DNA from: Luteolibacter rhizosphaerae
Lineage (GTDB): Bacteria > Verrucomicrobiota > Verrucomicrobiia > Verrucomicrobiales > Akkermansiaceae
Length of the DNA: 64,000 nt
Direction of reading: 5' to 3'
NCBI RefSeq assembly: GCF_025950095.1
Contig: NZ_JAPDDR010000010.1
Coordinates: forward strand, 124,001-188,000
The notes below the pieces were generated by a model. The model saw only the letters and a program-made list of their open reading frames with translations. It made no database searches and was not told the DNA's origin. Positions 8,591-18,265 of this stretch are shown here, one piece after another; position 1 is the stretch's first letter, and each line of letters begins with the position of its first letter. A program made the position numbers and the translations under genes.

Positions 8591-11325
8591 TGCGGAAGAC
8601 CTTCACACTGGCGAAGCCGGTGAAGAAGGCCACCGTGTATGCAACGGCACTCGGCATCTACGAGCTGTCCCTGAACGGCCAGCGCGTGGGCGACTCCACC
8701 CTTGCTCCGGAATGGACCGACTATTTGAAGCGCCTGCGCTACCAAGCCTACGACGTGACCGCACAACTCGCGGCCGGGGCGAACGTCTTCGGCGCTCAAA
8801 TGGCGCCCGGTTGGTACTCCGGCCACATCGGCAATGGCGGCTTCAAATACTGGGGTGCCAGTCCGGCACTACTGGCCCAGATGGAGGTGACCTTCACCGA
8901 TGGCACCACTCAAACGATCGCGACGGATGGCAACTGGAAGATGGCGGCGAGCCCGACCACCTACACCGACTTCATGTTCGGCGAGGACTACGATGCACGC
9001 CGCGAGGTGAGCGGGTGGAATACCGCGAGCTTCGATGACTCGGCGTGGAGCAGCGTGTTGCTCCGCCTCGAGCCGCAGCGCCCGATCAGCAGCCAGGTGA
9101 TGGAACCGGTGCGCACGCTGATGGAGATCACGCCGAAGGCGATCACCCAACCGGCACCCGGAAAGTGGACTTACGATCTGGGACAGAACATGGTCGGCGT
9201 GCTGCGGCTCAAGATCACCGCTGCCGCCGGCACGAAGATCACGCTGCGACATGGCGAGATGCTCAACCCCGACGGCACGCTCTACACCGCCAACCTGCGC
9301 GGCGCCCCCTCCATCGATACCTACATCTGCAAGGGCGGCGGGGAAGAGACATGGACACCGAAGTTCACCTTCCACGGCTTCCGCTACGCCGAACTGACCG
9401 GCGTGAGCAGCCAGCCACCGCTCGATGCGGTGACCGGCGTGGTCTTCTCATCCGACACGGAATTCCACGGCGACTTCACCTGTTCGGACGGTTTCATCAA
9501 CCAACTCCAATCGAATATCGTGTGGGGCCAGCGCGGCAACTACCTGAGCGTGCCGACCGATTGCCCGCAACGCGACGAACGCTTGGGATGGCTGGGCGAT
9601 GCGCAGGTCTTCGTCCGCACCGCGACCTACAATGCGGACATTGCCGCCTTCTTCACCAAGTGGATGGTCGATGTGACCGATAGCCAGCTCCCCGACGGCC
9701 GCCTGCCGGACGTGGCACCGAACGCCGCCCCGAGCTCCGGCACCCCGGCATGGAACGACGCGATCGTGATCTGCCCTTGGACCATCTATGAGGCCTATGG
9801 CGACAAGCGGATCCTGCAGCAGTGCTATCCCGCCATGAAGGCGTGGCTGGAATACTGCCGCACGAACAGCACCAACTCGATCCGCGACCGCGGCCGCGGT
9901 GCCGACTATGGCGATTGGCTCTCGATCAATGCGGACACCAACAAGGAGCTGATCGCCACCGCTTACTACGCCTACTCCGCCCGCTTGCTTGGCAAGAGCG
10001 CCGCAGCGATCGGCAACACCAGCGATGCCACGACCTACGAGGCGCTTTTCCAAACGATCAAGACCGCCTTCAACAACAAGTATGTGAACCAAAGCAGCGG
10101 GACCTTCATCGGCACCGGCGCGAATACCCAGTGTGCGTATGCCATGGCGCTGAAGTTCGATCTCCTCCCCAGCACCCTGCGCCCGGCGGTCGTCCAGCTG
10201 CTGGAGAACGACGTGATCGCGAAAGGCAATCACCTCTCCACCGGATTCGTGGGAGTGAGCTACCTCCTCCCCGTGCTCACCGAGGGCGGCAAGAACAACA
10301 CCGCCTACACCCTGCTGATGCAGGACACCTTCCCCTCATGGCTCTTCTCCGTGAAGCTGGGTGCGACGACCATCTGGGAGCGCTGGGACGGCTGGACGCC
10401 GCAGAACGGATTCCAGAGCACGATCATGAACTCCTTCAACCACTACTCCCTCGGGTCCTGTGGCGAGTGGCTCTATGGCACGGTGGCCGGAATCGACCTC
10501 CACCCCTCCGCTCCGGCCTACAAGAAGATCCTGATCCGTCCCCGCCCCGCAGCGGCTTTGACCCATGTCAGCGGGAAGTTCGACTCCATGCATGGCGAGA
10601 TTGCCAGCGCATGGAGAACGCATGCAGGCGGTTTCACGCTGAACGTGACGATCCCCACGAACACGACCGCGGAGGTCCACGTGCCTGCGACGGAAGCGGC
10701 TGCCGTGATGGAATCCGGAAAGCCCGCGAGCGAGGGTGAGGGTATCACCTCCCTGCGCATGGAGAATGGCTCTGCGGTGTTCGATGTGGTCTCCGGCCGT
10801 TACAGCTTCTCAACCGGCACTCCGGCTCCGGGCACCGATACCTCAGCCCGCGACCCGCAGGCTCCGCTGAAGCTGCGGATCTCCACCCTGATGGCGAACG
10901 ATGGCAGCGGGCTGCAATTCCTGTCCGCCGATGGACTCAGCGTGAACGGCGCGACCATCACCGTGGTGGACGGCTGGATCCACTACAGCCCTCAAGCGGG
11001 CAACGAAGGGCCGGACAGCTTCAGCTATACCGTGCGCGATGCGCAGGGCGGGATCCGCAGCTTCACAGTGAATGTCGGCATCATCCCGGAGGACGCCCCG
11101 GTGCAGGAGGCAGCGGCCTTCGAGAAGCTGCCCGACGGCTCGCGGCGCGTCGTGTTTTCCGGCGTTCCCGGGCGCGTCTATCGGATCCAATCCAGCGAGA
11201 CGATGAGCAATCCGGAGAGCTGGACGGATCGCGTGACCGCCCAGGCAGACGAGGACGGTAGCTTCGAGATGATCGATACCCTGCCCCTACCGGGGAAGCG
11301 CTTCTACCGCTCGGTGTTTCCCTGA
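8473..11325 (+). CDS. Alpha-L-rhamnosidase (GH78), main catalytic part after the frameshift
   Basis: This 950-codon frame holds the end of the third DUF3395-like repeat and the rest of GH78. It has the [18 protein letters not shown]ha_N region, [15 protein letters not shown] with the Asp/Glu acid pair, the (alpha/alpha)6 barrel, [14 protein letters not shown] with the catalytic-base Glu, and [14 protein letters not shown]. All catalytic motifs are intact. After the barrel comes a cadherin-like Ig module ([18 protein letters not shown]) and the lineage tail ([12 protein letters not shown]...KRFYRSVFP). It would release terminal rhamnose from plant or bacterial polysaccharides outside the cytoplasm. 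GTG at 8473 lies inside the repeat with no ribosome-binding site or signal peptide, so the fragment is unlikely to be made alone. It overlaps the end of the convergent gene by 22 bp. Confidence 0.85.
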   Translation: MKRLRIDYTLDGKSLVNYVDEQATLNFPADLTKPTTVPFMRKTFTLAKPVKKATVYATALGIYELSLNGQRVGDSTLAPEWTDYLKRLRYQAYDVTAQLAAGANVFGAQMAPGWYSGHIGNGGFKYWGASPALLAQMEVTFTDGTTQTIATDGNWKMAASPTTYTDFMFGEDYDARREVSGWNTASFDDSAWSSVLLRLEPQRPISSQVMEPVRTLMEITPKAITQPAPGKWTYDLGQNMVGVLRLKITAAAGTKITLRHGEMLNPDGTLYTANLRGAPSIDTYICKGGGEETWTPKFTFHGFRYAELTGVSSQPPLDAVTGVVFSSDTEFHGDFTCSDGFINQLQSNIVWGQRGNYLSVPTDCPQRDERLGWLGDAQVFVRTATYNADIAAFFTKWMVDVTDSQLPDGRLPDVAPNAAPSSGTPAWNDAIVICPWTIYEAYGDKRILQQCYPAMKAWLEYCRTNSTNSIRDRGRGADYGDWLSINADTNKELIATAYYAYSARLLGKSAAAIGNTSDATTYEALFQTIKTAFNNKYVNQSSGTFIGTGANTQCAYAMALKFDLLPSTLRPAVVQLLENDVIAKGNHLSTGFVGVSYLLPVLTEGGKNNTAYTLLMQDTFPSWLFSVKLGATTIWERWDGWTPQNGFQSTIMNSFNHYSLGSCGEWLYGTVAGIDLHPSAPAYKKILIRPRPAAALTHVSGKFDSMHGEIASAWRTHAGGFTLNVTIPTNTTAEVHVPATEAAAVMESGKPASEGEGITSLRMENGSAVFDVVSGRYSFSTGTPAPGTDTSARDPQAPLKLRISTLMANDGSGLQFLSADGLSVNGATITVVDGWIHYSPQAGNEGPDSFSYTVRDAQGGIRSFTVNVGIIPEDAPVQEAAAFEKLPDGSRRVVFSGVPGRVYRIQSSETMSNPESWTDRVTAQADEDGSFEMIDTLPLPGKRFYRSVFP

Positions 11326-12878
11326 GGTGCGGCGGGAGCAGGCGCCGGATCGGGTGCACTAGCCGCTCCCGATCCCGGAACCAAACCGTTCGCGCTCGCC
11401 GGAGCTTGGGTCGGAGCCGGGGAAGGAGCAGGCGCGGGCGCAGGTGGGGCAGCATCCGGCAGGAGATTCTGCCAGCGGTGAAGCTCGACCCCGCTGCCGA
11501 CGCCGCCCACTTCCTTCAGCAGCTCATCGCACTTGGTACGCCACTTCTCGTAGTCCGGCGGACCTTTCGTCTCCTCGCGCGAACCCGGGAAGACGAGGTA
11601 GGTCACTACCAGATTCGATTCCGGGCGGCTGTAGGGTGAAGCCTTGGAGTTGATCTGCTTCGCCATCCGCAGCGAGGCCTCGCCCACCTTGAAGGTCGGG
11701 CCACCATCGCCCACGATCGCGGGATACAGCTTCTCCCCGTGCACCACAACGGCGTAGTCGCCCACCTTCGGGGCGAAGGGATCGCTGGCGGTGAGCAGGT
11801 TCACGGGAATGACGATGAAGGGATCGTAGTCCGCGATCAGGAAGCTCCGCGACTTCATGTCCTGGATGCCGCGCTTCAGGTAGGCGATGCGATCGCGGAG
11901 CCATGCCTTGCGATCCGCCGTGGTCTTGCTGTCGCCGAGTTCCTTGTTCGCACCCACGATGCGCTTTTCCCACCCTGCCACCATCGGGTTCGGAGTCGGG
12001 GTCTTCTTGGGCCAACCGTAGCTGGTAAAGGGCTGGTAGTGGGTGGAATTCACGATCTCGTCCGGCATTTCGGCCAGCCGGTCGCCATCCGAACCATCGG
12101 ACACCACGTCCATCTCCGCCTGCATCAGGAAGACCTTCCGGCCGTTCTGCGGATAGGTGAGATTCAGGATTGTCTCGCAGTCGTAGTAGTTGTGCTTGGT
12201 GAGCAGCTCGTTCAGGCGATTCGCATCCTGCCTCACGCGCTTGGTCTTGTTGTCGTAGAGCGCGAAGAACCAGCGCGAGACTTCCGCCTTCTCCATCAGC
12301 GCTGGCAGACCGGGCAGAAGCGTGGCGAGCTTCGGATTCACCGTGTGAAGCTGATCGAGCGTCTTGGAGGGCTCCGGCACGCGCAGCGTGAGCGTGTATT
12401 CGGCCACGTAGGATTCGTTATCCTTCCGCTCCTTGGAGGCGATATCACCTTTCTCCACTTTCACCTCTGACTTGAAGGGAATGCCCGAGCGTAGGGTCCG
12501 CACGTCCCCGCCGCTCTGCGCGGTGTGGGCTGACAAGGGCGGCTCGGGATCCGGCCTGCTCTCGGGCTGGCGCTTGGCGGCATCATCGAGCTGCTTCTTC
12601 AGCTCGGCCCGCTCCTTCTCAAACTCCGCCTCCATCTGGGCGACGGCCTGACGGTGGCGCGACTCGAACTGGCGCTCGATGTCGGAAGCATCCGCGGGAG
12701 TCACCACCGGGCCGGCCGCTTCGGGCTTGTCCTTCTGGAACAGGCGCTGTCCTGCGGGCGAGAAAAGGAAGGCCACGCCACCCACCGCCAGGATCAACGA
12801 GCTCGCGCCCAGCCAAGGGAAGCCACCCTTCGGCTTCCGGCTCAATCCCTCGATGTGGTTCGGATCGGGTCTACTCAT
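11304..12878 (-). CDS. Membrane-anchored GH75 chitosanase-like protein
   Basis: ATG at 12878 ([11 protein letters not shown]) was chosen; the frame upstream of it overlaps the reductase gene and looks non-coding. One membrane anchor lies at about residues 25-44, followed by an Ala/Glu/Lys coiled coil (about 60-105). The C-terminal half resembles family-75 glycoside hydrolases (fungal chitosanases): [14 protein letters not shown], the conserved [13 protein letters not shown] strand, [19 protein letters not shown] and VGEASLRMA. The last two carry the Asp and Glu that act as catalytic residues in fungal GH75. The extreme C-terminus is a Pro/Ala-rich low-complexity tail. Predicted role: hydrolysis of chitosan-like or amino-sugar polymer outside the membrane; this is inferred. 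Confidence 0.6.
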   Translation of the reverse strand: MSRPDPNHIEGLSRKPKGGFPWLGASSLILAVGGVAFLFSPAGQRLFQKDKPEAAGPVVTPADASDIERQFESRHRQAVAQMEAEFEKERAELKKQLDDAAKRQPESRPDPEPPLSAHTAQSGGDVRTLRSGIPFKSEVKVEKGDIASKERKDNESYVAEYTLTLRVPEPSKTLDQLHTVNPKLATLLPGLPALMEKAEVSRWFFALYDNKTKRVRQDANRLNELLTKHNYYDCETILNLTYPQNGRKVFLMQAEMDVVSDGSDGDRLAEMPDEIVNSTHYQPFTSYGWPKKTPTPNPMVAGWEKRIVGANKELGDSKTTADRKAWLRDRIAYLKRGIQDMKSRSFLIADYDPFIVIPVNLLTASDPFAPKVGDYAVVVHGEKLYPAIVGDGGPTFKVGEASLRMAKQINSKASPYSRPESNLVVTYLVFPGSREETKGPPDYEKWRTKCDELLKEVGGVGSGVELHRWQNLLPDAAPPAPAPAPSPAPTQAPASANGLVPGSGAASAPDPAPAPAAPQGNTER

Positions 12879-12897
12879 GGCGAATCGTGATCTATGG

Positions 12898-13359
12898 CTA
12901 CCAAGCCGAGAAGATGGCTTCCAGTTCTTCCCGGTCCACCTCATCAAAAGCGCATTTCTCCGCGGAATCCACATCGAAGACCGCAATGATGGTCCCGCGG
13001 CGATCTCGCACGGGCACGACGATCTCGCTCTCCGCCCGGCTGTCGCAGGCGATGTGGCCGGGAAACTGGTGAACATCCGGCACCACTTGGGTCTCGTCTG
13101 TCTGCCAGGCCGCACCACAAACGCCACGGCCCCAGGCGATCCTCGAACAGCCGGGAGTGCCTTGGTAGGGACCGATCACCAAGCCTGCGCCGACCACGCG
13201 GTAGAAGCCGCTCCAGAAGGCGTGTGGCATCGCCTCATGCAGGATGCAGGCGGCGGCTGCCATGCGGGCGATACTGTCCGGCTCCCCGGACCAGAGGGCG
13301 TGTAGCTTCTGGCGGGCACCTGCATAGAGGCTTCTCTTCTCGGCGGCGGCGGGAATCAC
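12898..13359 (-). CDS. msrC: Free methionine-(R)-sulfoxide reductase (GAF-domain fRMsr)
   Basis: GTG at 13359 gives a 153-residue single-GAF protein, the usual fRMsr length; longer starts run into the SRPBCC gene. The diagnostic segments are [23 protein letters not shown] and [12 protein letters not shown] followed by SEIVVPV. The three cysteines used for catalysis and resolution in the family (PGC, GVC, IAC) are all present. The enzyme reduces free L-methionine-R-sulfoxide with thioredoxin in the cytoplasm. It lies between the SRPBCC gene (43 bp upstream) and the GH75-like gene (19 bp downstream), suggesting one leftward operon. A second methionine-sulfoxide reductase, msrA, is at 49.9 kb. 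Confidence 0.85.
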   Translation of the reverse strand: MIPAAAEKRSLYAGARQKLHALWSGEPDSIARMAAAACILHEAMPHAFWSGFYRVVGAGLVIGPYQGTPGCSRIAWGRGVCGAAWQTDETQVVPDVHQFPGHIACDSRAESEIVVPVRDRRGTIIAVFDVDSAEKCAFDEVDREELEAIFSAW

Positions 13360-13402
13360 GATCCGTATCAAAGGGGATGCGCGCGCCGGGATCAACCGGG
13401 GA

Positions 13403-13879
13403 TCAGAGGGACCGCGCGAGTTTCTCGAGCTGCTCCGCGCACAGTCCCCAGCCTTGGTGGAAGCCCATCTGCTCGTGCTGCTGGCGATCCTCCACGCTCC
13501 AATGCTGCACCGTGGCGGTGTAGCGGGTCTTACCGTCCTCATCCGCGAAAGTGATGGTGGCCACCATGAAAGCTTTCCCCGAAGGCTCCCATGCTTTCGC
13601 GAAGGCATCGGTCATCACGATCCTTTCGTTCTGCACCACTTCGAGGAAGACCCCGCGGTTCGGGTATTCATTCCCGTCCGGGTCGGCCATCACGATGTAG
13701 CTGGAGCCCCCGGTGCGCGGGTCCAGCTCGGCGAAGGGCGTGCTCCACGGCGCCGGGGTGAACCATTTCTTGAGCAGCTCGGTCTCGGTCCAGCAGCGGT
13801 AAAGATTGCGGCGCGGAGCATCGAGAAGACGGGTTAGGACCAGTTCACGTTGTTGGATCGGCGTGGCTTCGGGGGTCAT
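13403..13879 (-). CDS. SRPBCC / AHSA1-like domain protein
   Basis: The 158-residue product has the START-like fold of the AHSA1 family. It shows LVLTRLLDAPRRNLYRCWT at strand/helix 1, KKWFTPAPWSTPFAELDPRTGG, a central VFLEVVQNERIVMTDAF strand and the C-terminal helix HQGWGLCAEQLEKLARSL. Such proteins bind small hydrophobic ligands or act as polyketide-cyclase-like enzymes; in bacteria they often sit with ArsR regulators, but none is here. It is the first gene of a probable three-gene leftward operon with the fRMsr and GH75-like genes. Confidence 0.8.
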   Translation of the reverse strand: MTPEATPIQQRELVLTRLLDAPRRNLYRCWTETELLKKWFTPAPWSTPFAELDPRTGGSSYIVMADPDGNEYPNRGVFLEVVQNERIVMTDAFAKAWEPSGKAFMVATITFADEDGKTRYTATVQHWSVEDRQQHEQMGFHQGWGLCAEQLEKLARSL

Positions 13880-13997
13880 GGGACGATTGATTCTGTTAGA
13901 GAACTGCAGATTACGAGCAACCTTGGTTGCTTGCGGCAGAAATCAACGGGAAAGAATCATCTACTCCCGAACTCCATCGATGCCGGTGGTCAGCACG

Positions 13998-15044
13998 TCA
14001 ACGCTTCGCCACATCCTGCAGCAGGCGAAGACGATCCAAGGCGCTGCCGTCGTCGATCAGCTTGCGCGCGATCTCGATGCCGTCGCCGATGTCATCGGAA
14101 AGACCACAGCAGGCGATGGCGGCACCGGCATTGAGAAGAACCATATCCCGCTTCGCGCCGGTCTCCTTGCCGGAGAGAATCGACTCCAGGATCGCGGCAT
14201 TCACCTCGGCGTCGCCGCCCTGGAGTTCATCGAGTTCGGCGTGCTTGAGACCGAGGTCGCGCGGGCGCAGTTCCTCGTCCTGCAGGTCCTGATAGAGTCC
14301 TGCCTTACAGATGCGGGTGGAACCGAGAAGGCTCAGTTCATCGACGGAACGACCATCGGCGGTGGTCCCATGAACCACCCATGCGCTCTCGCGGCCGAGA
14401 CGTTGCAGGATTTCGGCGAAGGCCGGGCACATCTCGCGATCGAAGACGCCGACGAGTTGGCACTGCGGCTTGGCCGGATTCATCAGCGGCCCGATCTTGT
14501 TGAAAATGGTGCGCACGCCTTTCTCGGCGAGTTGCTTGCGCACATTGACCACCGCCTTGAAGGCCGGGTGGTAAGCCGGAGCGAAAAGGAAGCCGACACC
14601 CGCCTTCTCCAAGCAGTCGCGGAATCCTTCCGCCGGAAGGTCGATGCGGATGCCGAGGGACTCCAGCACGTCCGCCCCACCGCTCTTCGAGGTGATGCCG
14701 CGGTTGCCGTGCTTCAGCACCACCGCGCCGGTCGCCGCCACCACGAACATCGCCGTGGTGGAGACATTGAAAAGGTTCAGCTTGTCCCCGCCCGTGCCGC
14801 AGACATCGATCGTGGGCCCTTCGAGATCCAGCAGGCCCACATGAGGGTCCACCGCGTGCTCCAGGAACACCTCGACGAATCCGGCGATCTCCGCCGGCGT
14901 TTCGCCCTTCTGGGAAAGATTTTCCAGCAGCGCGGCCTTCTTCTCATCCGGTGCCTCCGGATCGAGCAGAAGCTCCGCAGCGACCCGAATCTCCCGCTGC
15001 GAGAGTTCCTCTTTCCGTTCCAGATGATGAATTAGCGCGTCCAT
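13998..15044 (-). CDS. trpD: Anthranilate phosphoribosyltransferase
   Basis: The product transfers phosphoribose from PRPP to anthranilate in tryptophan synthesis. The 348 residues from ATG 15044 match TrpD over the full length. They show a helical N-terminal domain (MDALIHHLERKEELSQREI), the DVCGTGGDKLNLFNVST PRPP loop, KHGNRGITSKSGGADVLESLG, and the metal-binding DE pair region (SVDELSLLG). TTG at 15065 would add seven residues and is less likely. No other trp gene adjoins it, so the pathway is dispersed in this genome. Confidence 0.93.
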   Translation of the reverse strand: MDALIHHLERKEELSQREIRVAAELLLDPEAPDEKKAALLENLSQKGETPAEIAGFVEVFLEHAVDPHVGLLDLEGPTIDVCGTGGDKLNLFNVSTTAMFVVAATGAVVLKHGNRGITSKSGGADVLESLGIRIDLPAEGFRDCLEKAGVGFLFAPAYHPAFKAVVNVRKQLAEKGVRTIFNKIGPLMNPAKPQCQLVGVFDREMCPAFAEILQRLGRESAWVVHGTTADGRSVDELSLLGSTRICKAGLYQDLQDEELRPRDLGLKHAELDELQGGDAEVNAAILESILSGKETGAKRDMVLLNAGAAIACCGLSDDIGDGIEIARKLIDDGSALDRLRLLQDVAKR

Positions 15045-15096
15045 AGTCCCGACGGGGTTTCGCAACCCGGCGGGTATCCTATAACCCCGCTCAGGC

Positions 15097-17004
15097 TCAT
15101 GTCCAGAGCTTGCGGATCACACCGAGCAGAACCACCCCGCTGACGACGAAGACCCCGGTCAGGATCCACGCCATGCTCATGTCCCCATAGAGGAACTTCC
15201 CGATCGCGAAGAGCGAGGACCAGATCACCGCGCAGCCGGAAACCCAGCCGAGGGTAGCGAGGCCCATGTGATCTCCGGATTCCTTCACGCTGCTCTGCGG
15301 CACGCCCGCCTCACGGCGGATTGCATCCCAACCCGGACCGGCCGGTTGAACCTTCTTGAAGAAGGACAGAAGGGTCTGCTTATCGGTCTGAGGACCGAAG
15401 AAGGCGGTGAGAACCCAGCAGACGGTGGTAAAGGCCACCGAAATGATCACGCTCTGGGCGAAGGGCAGACCGGCCCCCTGCTTCTTCATGATGAAGAAGG
15501 TCACGGATACCAGGAAGGAGCTGATCATCGCCACCACCTCGCACCAGGCATTGATGCGCCACCAGAACCAGCGGAGCATGTAGAGCAGACCGGTGCCCGC
15601 GCCGATGGAGATCAGGATCTCGAAGGCTTCCTGCGCGGAGGTGAGAATCGTGCTGAGCAGGGCGGCTACCACGTAGAGCAGCACGGTGCAGAAGCGGCCG
15701 GCATTCACATAGTGCTTCTCGGTCGCCGTCGGGTTCATGAAGCGGCGGTAGAAGTCGTGAACCAGATAGGAAGCACCCCAGTTCAAGTGAGTCAGGATCG
15801 TCGAGGAATTCGCTGCAATCAGGCCACCGACCATCAGGCCCATGAAGCCGACCGGCAGGAACTGCAGCATGGCCGGGAAGGCGCTATCGTGACCGATCAG
15901 CTTGGGATCGGCATTCGGGAAGGCTTCCTTGATCGAGGCCAGGTCCGGATAGACGATGATCGAGCAGAGGGCGGTGATGATCCACGGCCAAGGGCGCAGA
16001 ACGTAGTGCGCGACATTGAAGAACAGCGTGCCGCCCAGGGAATCCTTCTCCGACTTCGAGGCCAGCATGCGCTGGGCGATGTAGCTGCCGCCCCCTGGCT
16101 CCGCACCCGGATACCAGTTCGCCCACCAGCCGATGGCGATCGGCACGATGAAGATCATCAGAGCGAGCTGCCACATGTCGAAGTTCGGCATCAGGTTGAG
16201 GATCGGCTGGCCGGTGCCGTCGATCGTGCTCATGACCGGTTCGTGTGAACCTTCCGGAACCTTGACCTGCTGGGTGCCGAGGGTCTGGACCAGCTTCTGG
16301 AGACCGGCGAAGGCCGATTCCCCCACCCCGGTGCGCTTGGCCACCTCCTTGAGCGAAAAGTAAGCCGCGGCGAAGACCGCCGTCATCTTGATGAAGAACT
16401 GCACCATGTCGATGATCAGCACGCCCCAGAGTCCCGAGTGCGCGGCGAACACCACATTCAGCACCCCGCAGATCACGATGGTCTGCCATGCAGGCATGCC
16501 GAAGAGGATGCTCGCGATCTTGCAGGCCGCGAGGGTCACCATCCCCATGATAAAGCAATTGAAGAAGAGCCCGAGATACACGGCCCGGAAACCACGCACC
16601 ATCGAGGCGGCCTTGCCCGAATAGCGCATCTCGTAGAACTCGAGGTCCGTCATGACCCCGGAGCGGCGCCAGAGGCGGGCAAAGAAGAACACGGTGGAAA
16701 CCCCGGTGAGCACGAAGGCCCACCACTGCCAGTTCCCCGCCACCCCGAATTTGCGAACCTGCTCGGTCACCCAGTTCGGCGTATCCGAAGAGAAGGTGGT
16801 CGCCACCATCGAAAGACCGGCCAGCCACCACGGCACGGATTGGCCGGAGGCGAAGAACTCGGAGGTGCTCTCGCTCGACTTCTTCCCGTAGAACAAAGCG
16901 GGAACGAAGCAGATGAGGATCGATCCGATCACGATCGCCCAGTCCAAGCCGGTAAGCCGGATCGCTGCGAGCAAGGTGGGGTCAAGGAGGAGGGCGTGGG
17001 CCAT
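15097..17004 (-). CDS. Sodium:solute symporter (SSS family)
   Basis: The 635-residue polytopic protein has the SSS layout. It shows WAIVIGSILICFVPALFYGKK in the first helix, the EFFASGQSVPWWLAGLSMVATTFSSDTP signature of the Na+-coupled core (read as two adjoining parts), WYPGAEPGGGSYIAQRMLA, and about 13-14 hydrophobic helices. It would import an organic solute with Na+ across the inner membrane. Long members with TFSSDTPN are common in Verrucomicrobia and Planctomycetes, often near sugar enzymes; the neighbouring secreted glycosidases make a sugar or uronate plausible, but this is inference only. The gene is monocistronic in appearance. Confidence 0.85.
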   Translation of the reverse strand: MAHALLLDPTLLAAIRLTGLDWAIVIGSILICFVPALFYGKKSSESTSEFFASGQSVPWWLAGLSMVATTFSSDTPNWVTEQVRKFGVAGNWQWWAFVLTGVSTVFFFARLWRRSGVMTDLEFYEMRYSGKAASMVRGFRAVYLGLFFNCFIMGMVTLAACKIASILFGMPAWQTIVICGVLNVVFAAHSGLWGVLIIDMVQFFIKMTAVFAAAYFSLKEVAKRTGVGESAFAGLQKLVQTLGTQQVKVPEGSHEPVMSTIDGTGQPILNLMPNFDMWQLALMIFIVPIAIGWWANWYPGAEPGGGSYIAQRMLASKSEKDSLGGTLFFNVAHYVLRPWPWIITALCSIIVYPDLASIKEAFPNADPKLIGHDSAFPAMLQFLPVGFMGLMVGGLIAANSSTILTHLNWGASYLVHDFYRRFMNPTATEKHYVNAGRFCTVLLYVVAALLSTILTSAQEAFEILISIGAGTGLLYMLRWFWWRINAWCEVVAMISSFLVSVTFFIMKKQGAGLPFAQSVIISVAFTTVCWVLTAFFGPQTDKQTLLSFFKKVQPAGPGWDAIRREAGVPQSSVKESGDHMGLATLGWVSGCAVIWSSLFAIGKFLYGDMSMAWILTGVFVVSGVVLLGVIRKLWT

Positions 17005-17062
17005 GTCAAAGGCTTGTTAGCCGACCCGCTGCCAGACCGGCAATGGCAAAAAGCGAATGGTT

Positions 17063-17644
17063 TCAGGCAAAATACGGTGGTTCGCTGCCAGACCGCCATT
17101 TAATGTTGCAGCCGCTGCTGGGAAATGGGCGCTCCGGCGGCTCGGCTCCGGAGAGCATTCCTTGGACCGCATTGCGCAGGTCCTCGCCGGTCGGCTCTTC
17201 CCCGCTTTTCGGGCGACTGGAGTCGAATTGCCCGGCATAGTAGAGGCGCAATTCCTGGTCGAAGAGGAAGAAGTCCGGCGTGCAGGCGGCCCCATAGGCC
17301 TTCGCGACCTCTTGGCTTTCGTCGTAGAGATAGGGGAAGTTCCAGCCGTGCTCCGCGGCGAAGCTGGCCATGAGTTCCGGGGCGTCCTGCGGATACTTTT
17401 CGATGTCGTTCGAGGAAATGGCCACCGTGCCCACCCCTTCCGCCTCAATCTCCGCGGCCAGCGCCCCCAGCGCATCGGCGAGGTGGATCACGTAGGGGCA
17501 GTGATTGCAGGCGAAGATCACGAGCAGTCCGCCATTCGCACGCACCCCGTGGAGATCGTGGATCTTGCTATCCGGAGCGGGCAATTGGAACTCCGGCGCG
17601 GCGTCACCGCGGCGGAGGTTAAAGGTAGAGCGGACTTCAGCCAT
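17063..17644 (-). CDS. Thioredoxin-fold (AhpC/TSA-like) protein
   Basis: The 193-residue product has the redoxin fold. It shows GDAAPEFQLPAPDSKIHDL at the start, LLVIFACNHCPYVIHL with a C-x-x-C redox pair, the VGTVAISSNDIEKYPQDAPE region, and YGAACTPDFFLFDQ with the cis-Pro preceded by Thr. The C-terminal GCNIKW motif is shared by a conserved subgroup of small stand-alone cytoplasmic redoxins. The exact substrate is unknown; a peroxidase or disulfide reductase role is likely. No signal peptide is seen. A 13-bp direct repeat, CGCTGCCAGACCG, flanks its stop (17028-17040 and 17085-17097). Confidence 0.8.
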   Translation of the reverse strand: MAEVRSTFNLRRGDAAPEFQLPAPDSKIHDLHGVRANGGLLVIFACNHCPYVIHLADALGALAAEIEAEGVGTVAISSNDIEKYPQDAPELMASFAAEHGWNFPYLYDESQEVAKAYGAACTPDFFLFDQELRLYYAGQFDSSRPKSGEEPTGEDLRNAVQGMLSGAEPPERPFPSSGCNIKWRSGSEPPYFA

Positions 17645-17704
17645 GACATTCCCTTTCCGGAAGCGCTTCAGGGGTCAAGACAAAGCGCTAGCCTCCGGGG
17701 TGGA

Positions 17705-18265
17705 TCAGGGCTGCTTGAGGTCCACCACGTTCGTGCCGGGAGCGATGTTCCTCTTCAGGAAGCTGCCCGGCTCGACGATGTCGCTGCCCTTGATCGTCAC
17801 GCCACTGCATTCCGAGACCCAGATCAGCGCGTCCGCCGGAATGGCGTAGCTCGCACCCGTGCCATCACTCTCGCTGTTCATCGGGCGCAGGAAACGGTTG
17901 TTGCGGATCAGCGCTCCATCGGTGGAGGAAAGGACGATGTTCGGCCCCTGACATTCCTCGAAGACATTGTCCTCGATCACCAGATCGCCGAAGATCCCCG
18001 CCGCCCGCATGTCCGGCGGCTTGGCTCCAGCGGTAATCGAGAGCGCTCCCGCCGAGGCCGACCACGGCGCCGCACAGAACCATCCCGCGCGGCGGATCAC
18101 ATTCTTCCGGATCACCAGCCCTTCGATGCCCGCCGCAGCGTTCCCCGGAACTTCGGGGCAGACGGTCATCGCGTGCGGGATGTCCAGGACATTGCCCTCC
18201 ACCCTTCCCGCCGCCTTGATCAACAACCGGCCGGAGCTGTGGACCTTGTTGTCCAGAACTCGAAG
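17705..18265 (-). CDS. Parallel beta-helix protein, 3' fragment after a frameshift
   Basis: This frame continues the beta-helix protein encoded just upstream at 18266-19449. From VLDNKVHSSGRLLIKA the text shows regular beta-helix turns (GLVIRKNVIRRAGWF, DLVIEDNVFEECQGPNIV, ALIRNNRFLRP, GVTIKGSDIVEPG). It has no plausible start, signal peptide or ribosome-binding site of its own, because codons before about 18265 in this frame are an Arg/Ala-rich shadow of the other frame. It is therefore the second part of one interrupted gene. The stop is at 17705-17707. Confidence 0.65.
   Translation of the reverse strand, partial: LRVLDNKVHSSGRLLIKAAGRVEGNVLDIPHAMTVCPEVPGNAAAGIEGLVIRKNVIRRAGWFCAAPWSASAGALSITAGAKPPDMRAAGIFGDLVIEDNVFEECQGPNIVLSSTDGALIRNNRFLRPMNSESDGTGASYAIPADALIWVSECSGVTIKGSDIVEPGSFLKRNIAPGTNVVDLKQP

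Noticed and set aside
17005-17062. The direct repeat CGCTGCCAGACCG around the redoxin gene end as an attachment site
   Set aside because: The copies are only about 45 bp apart, and there is no integrase, tRNA or foreign DNA nearby.
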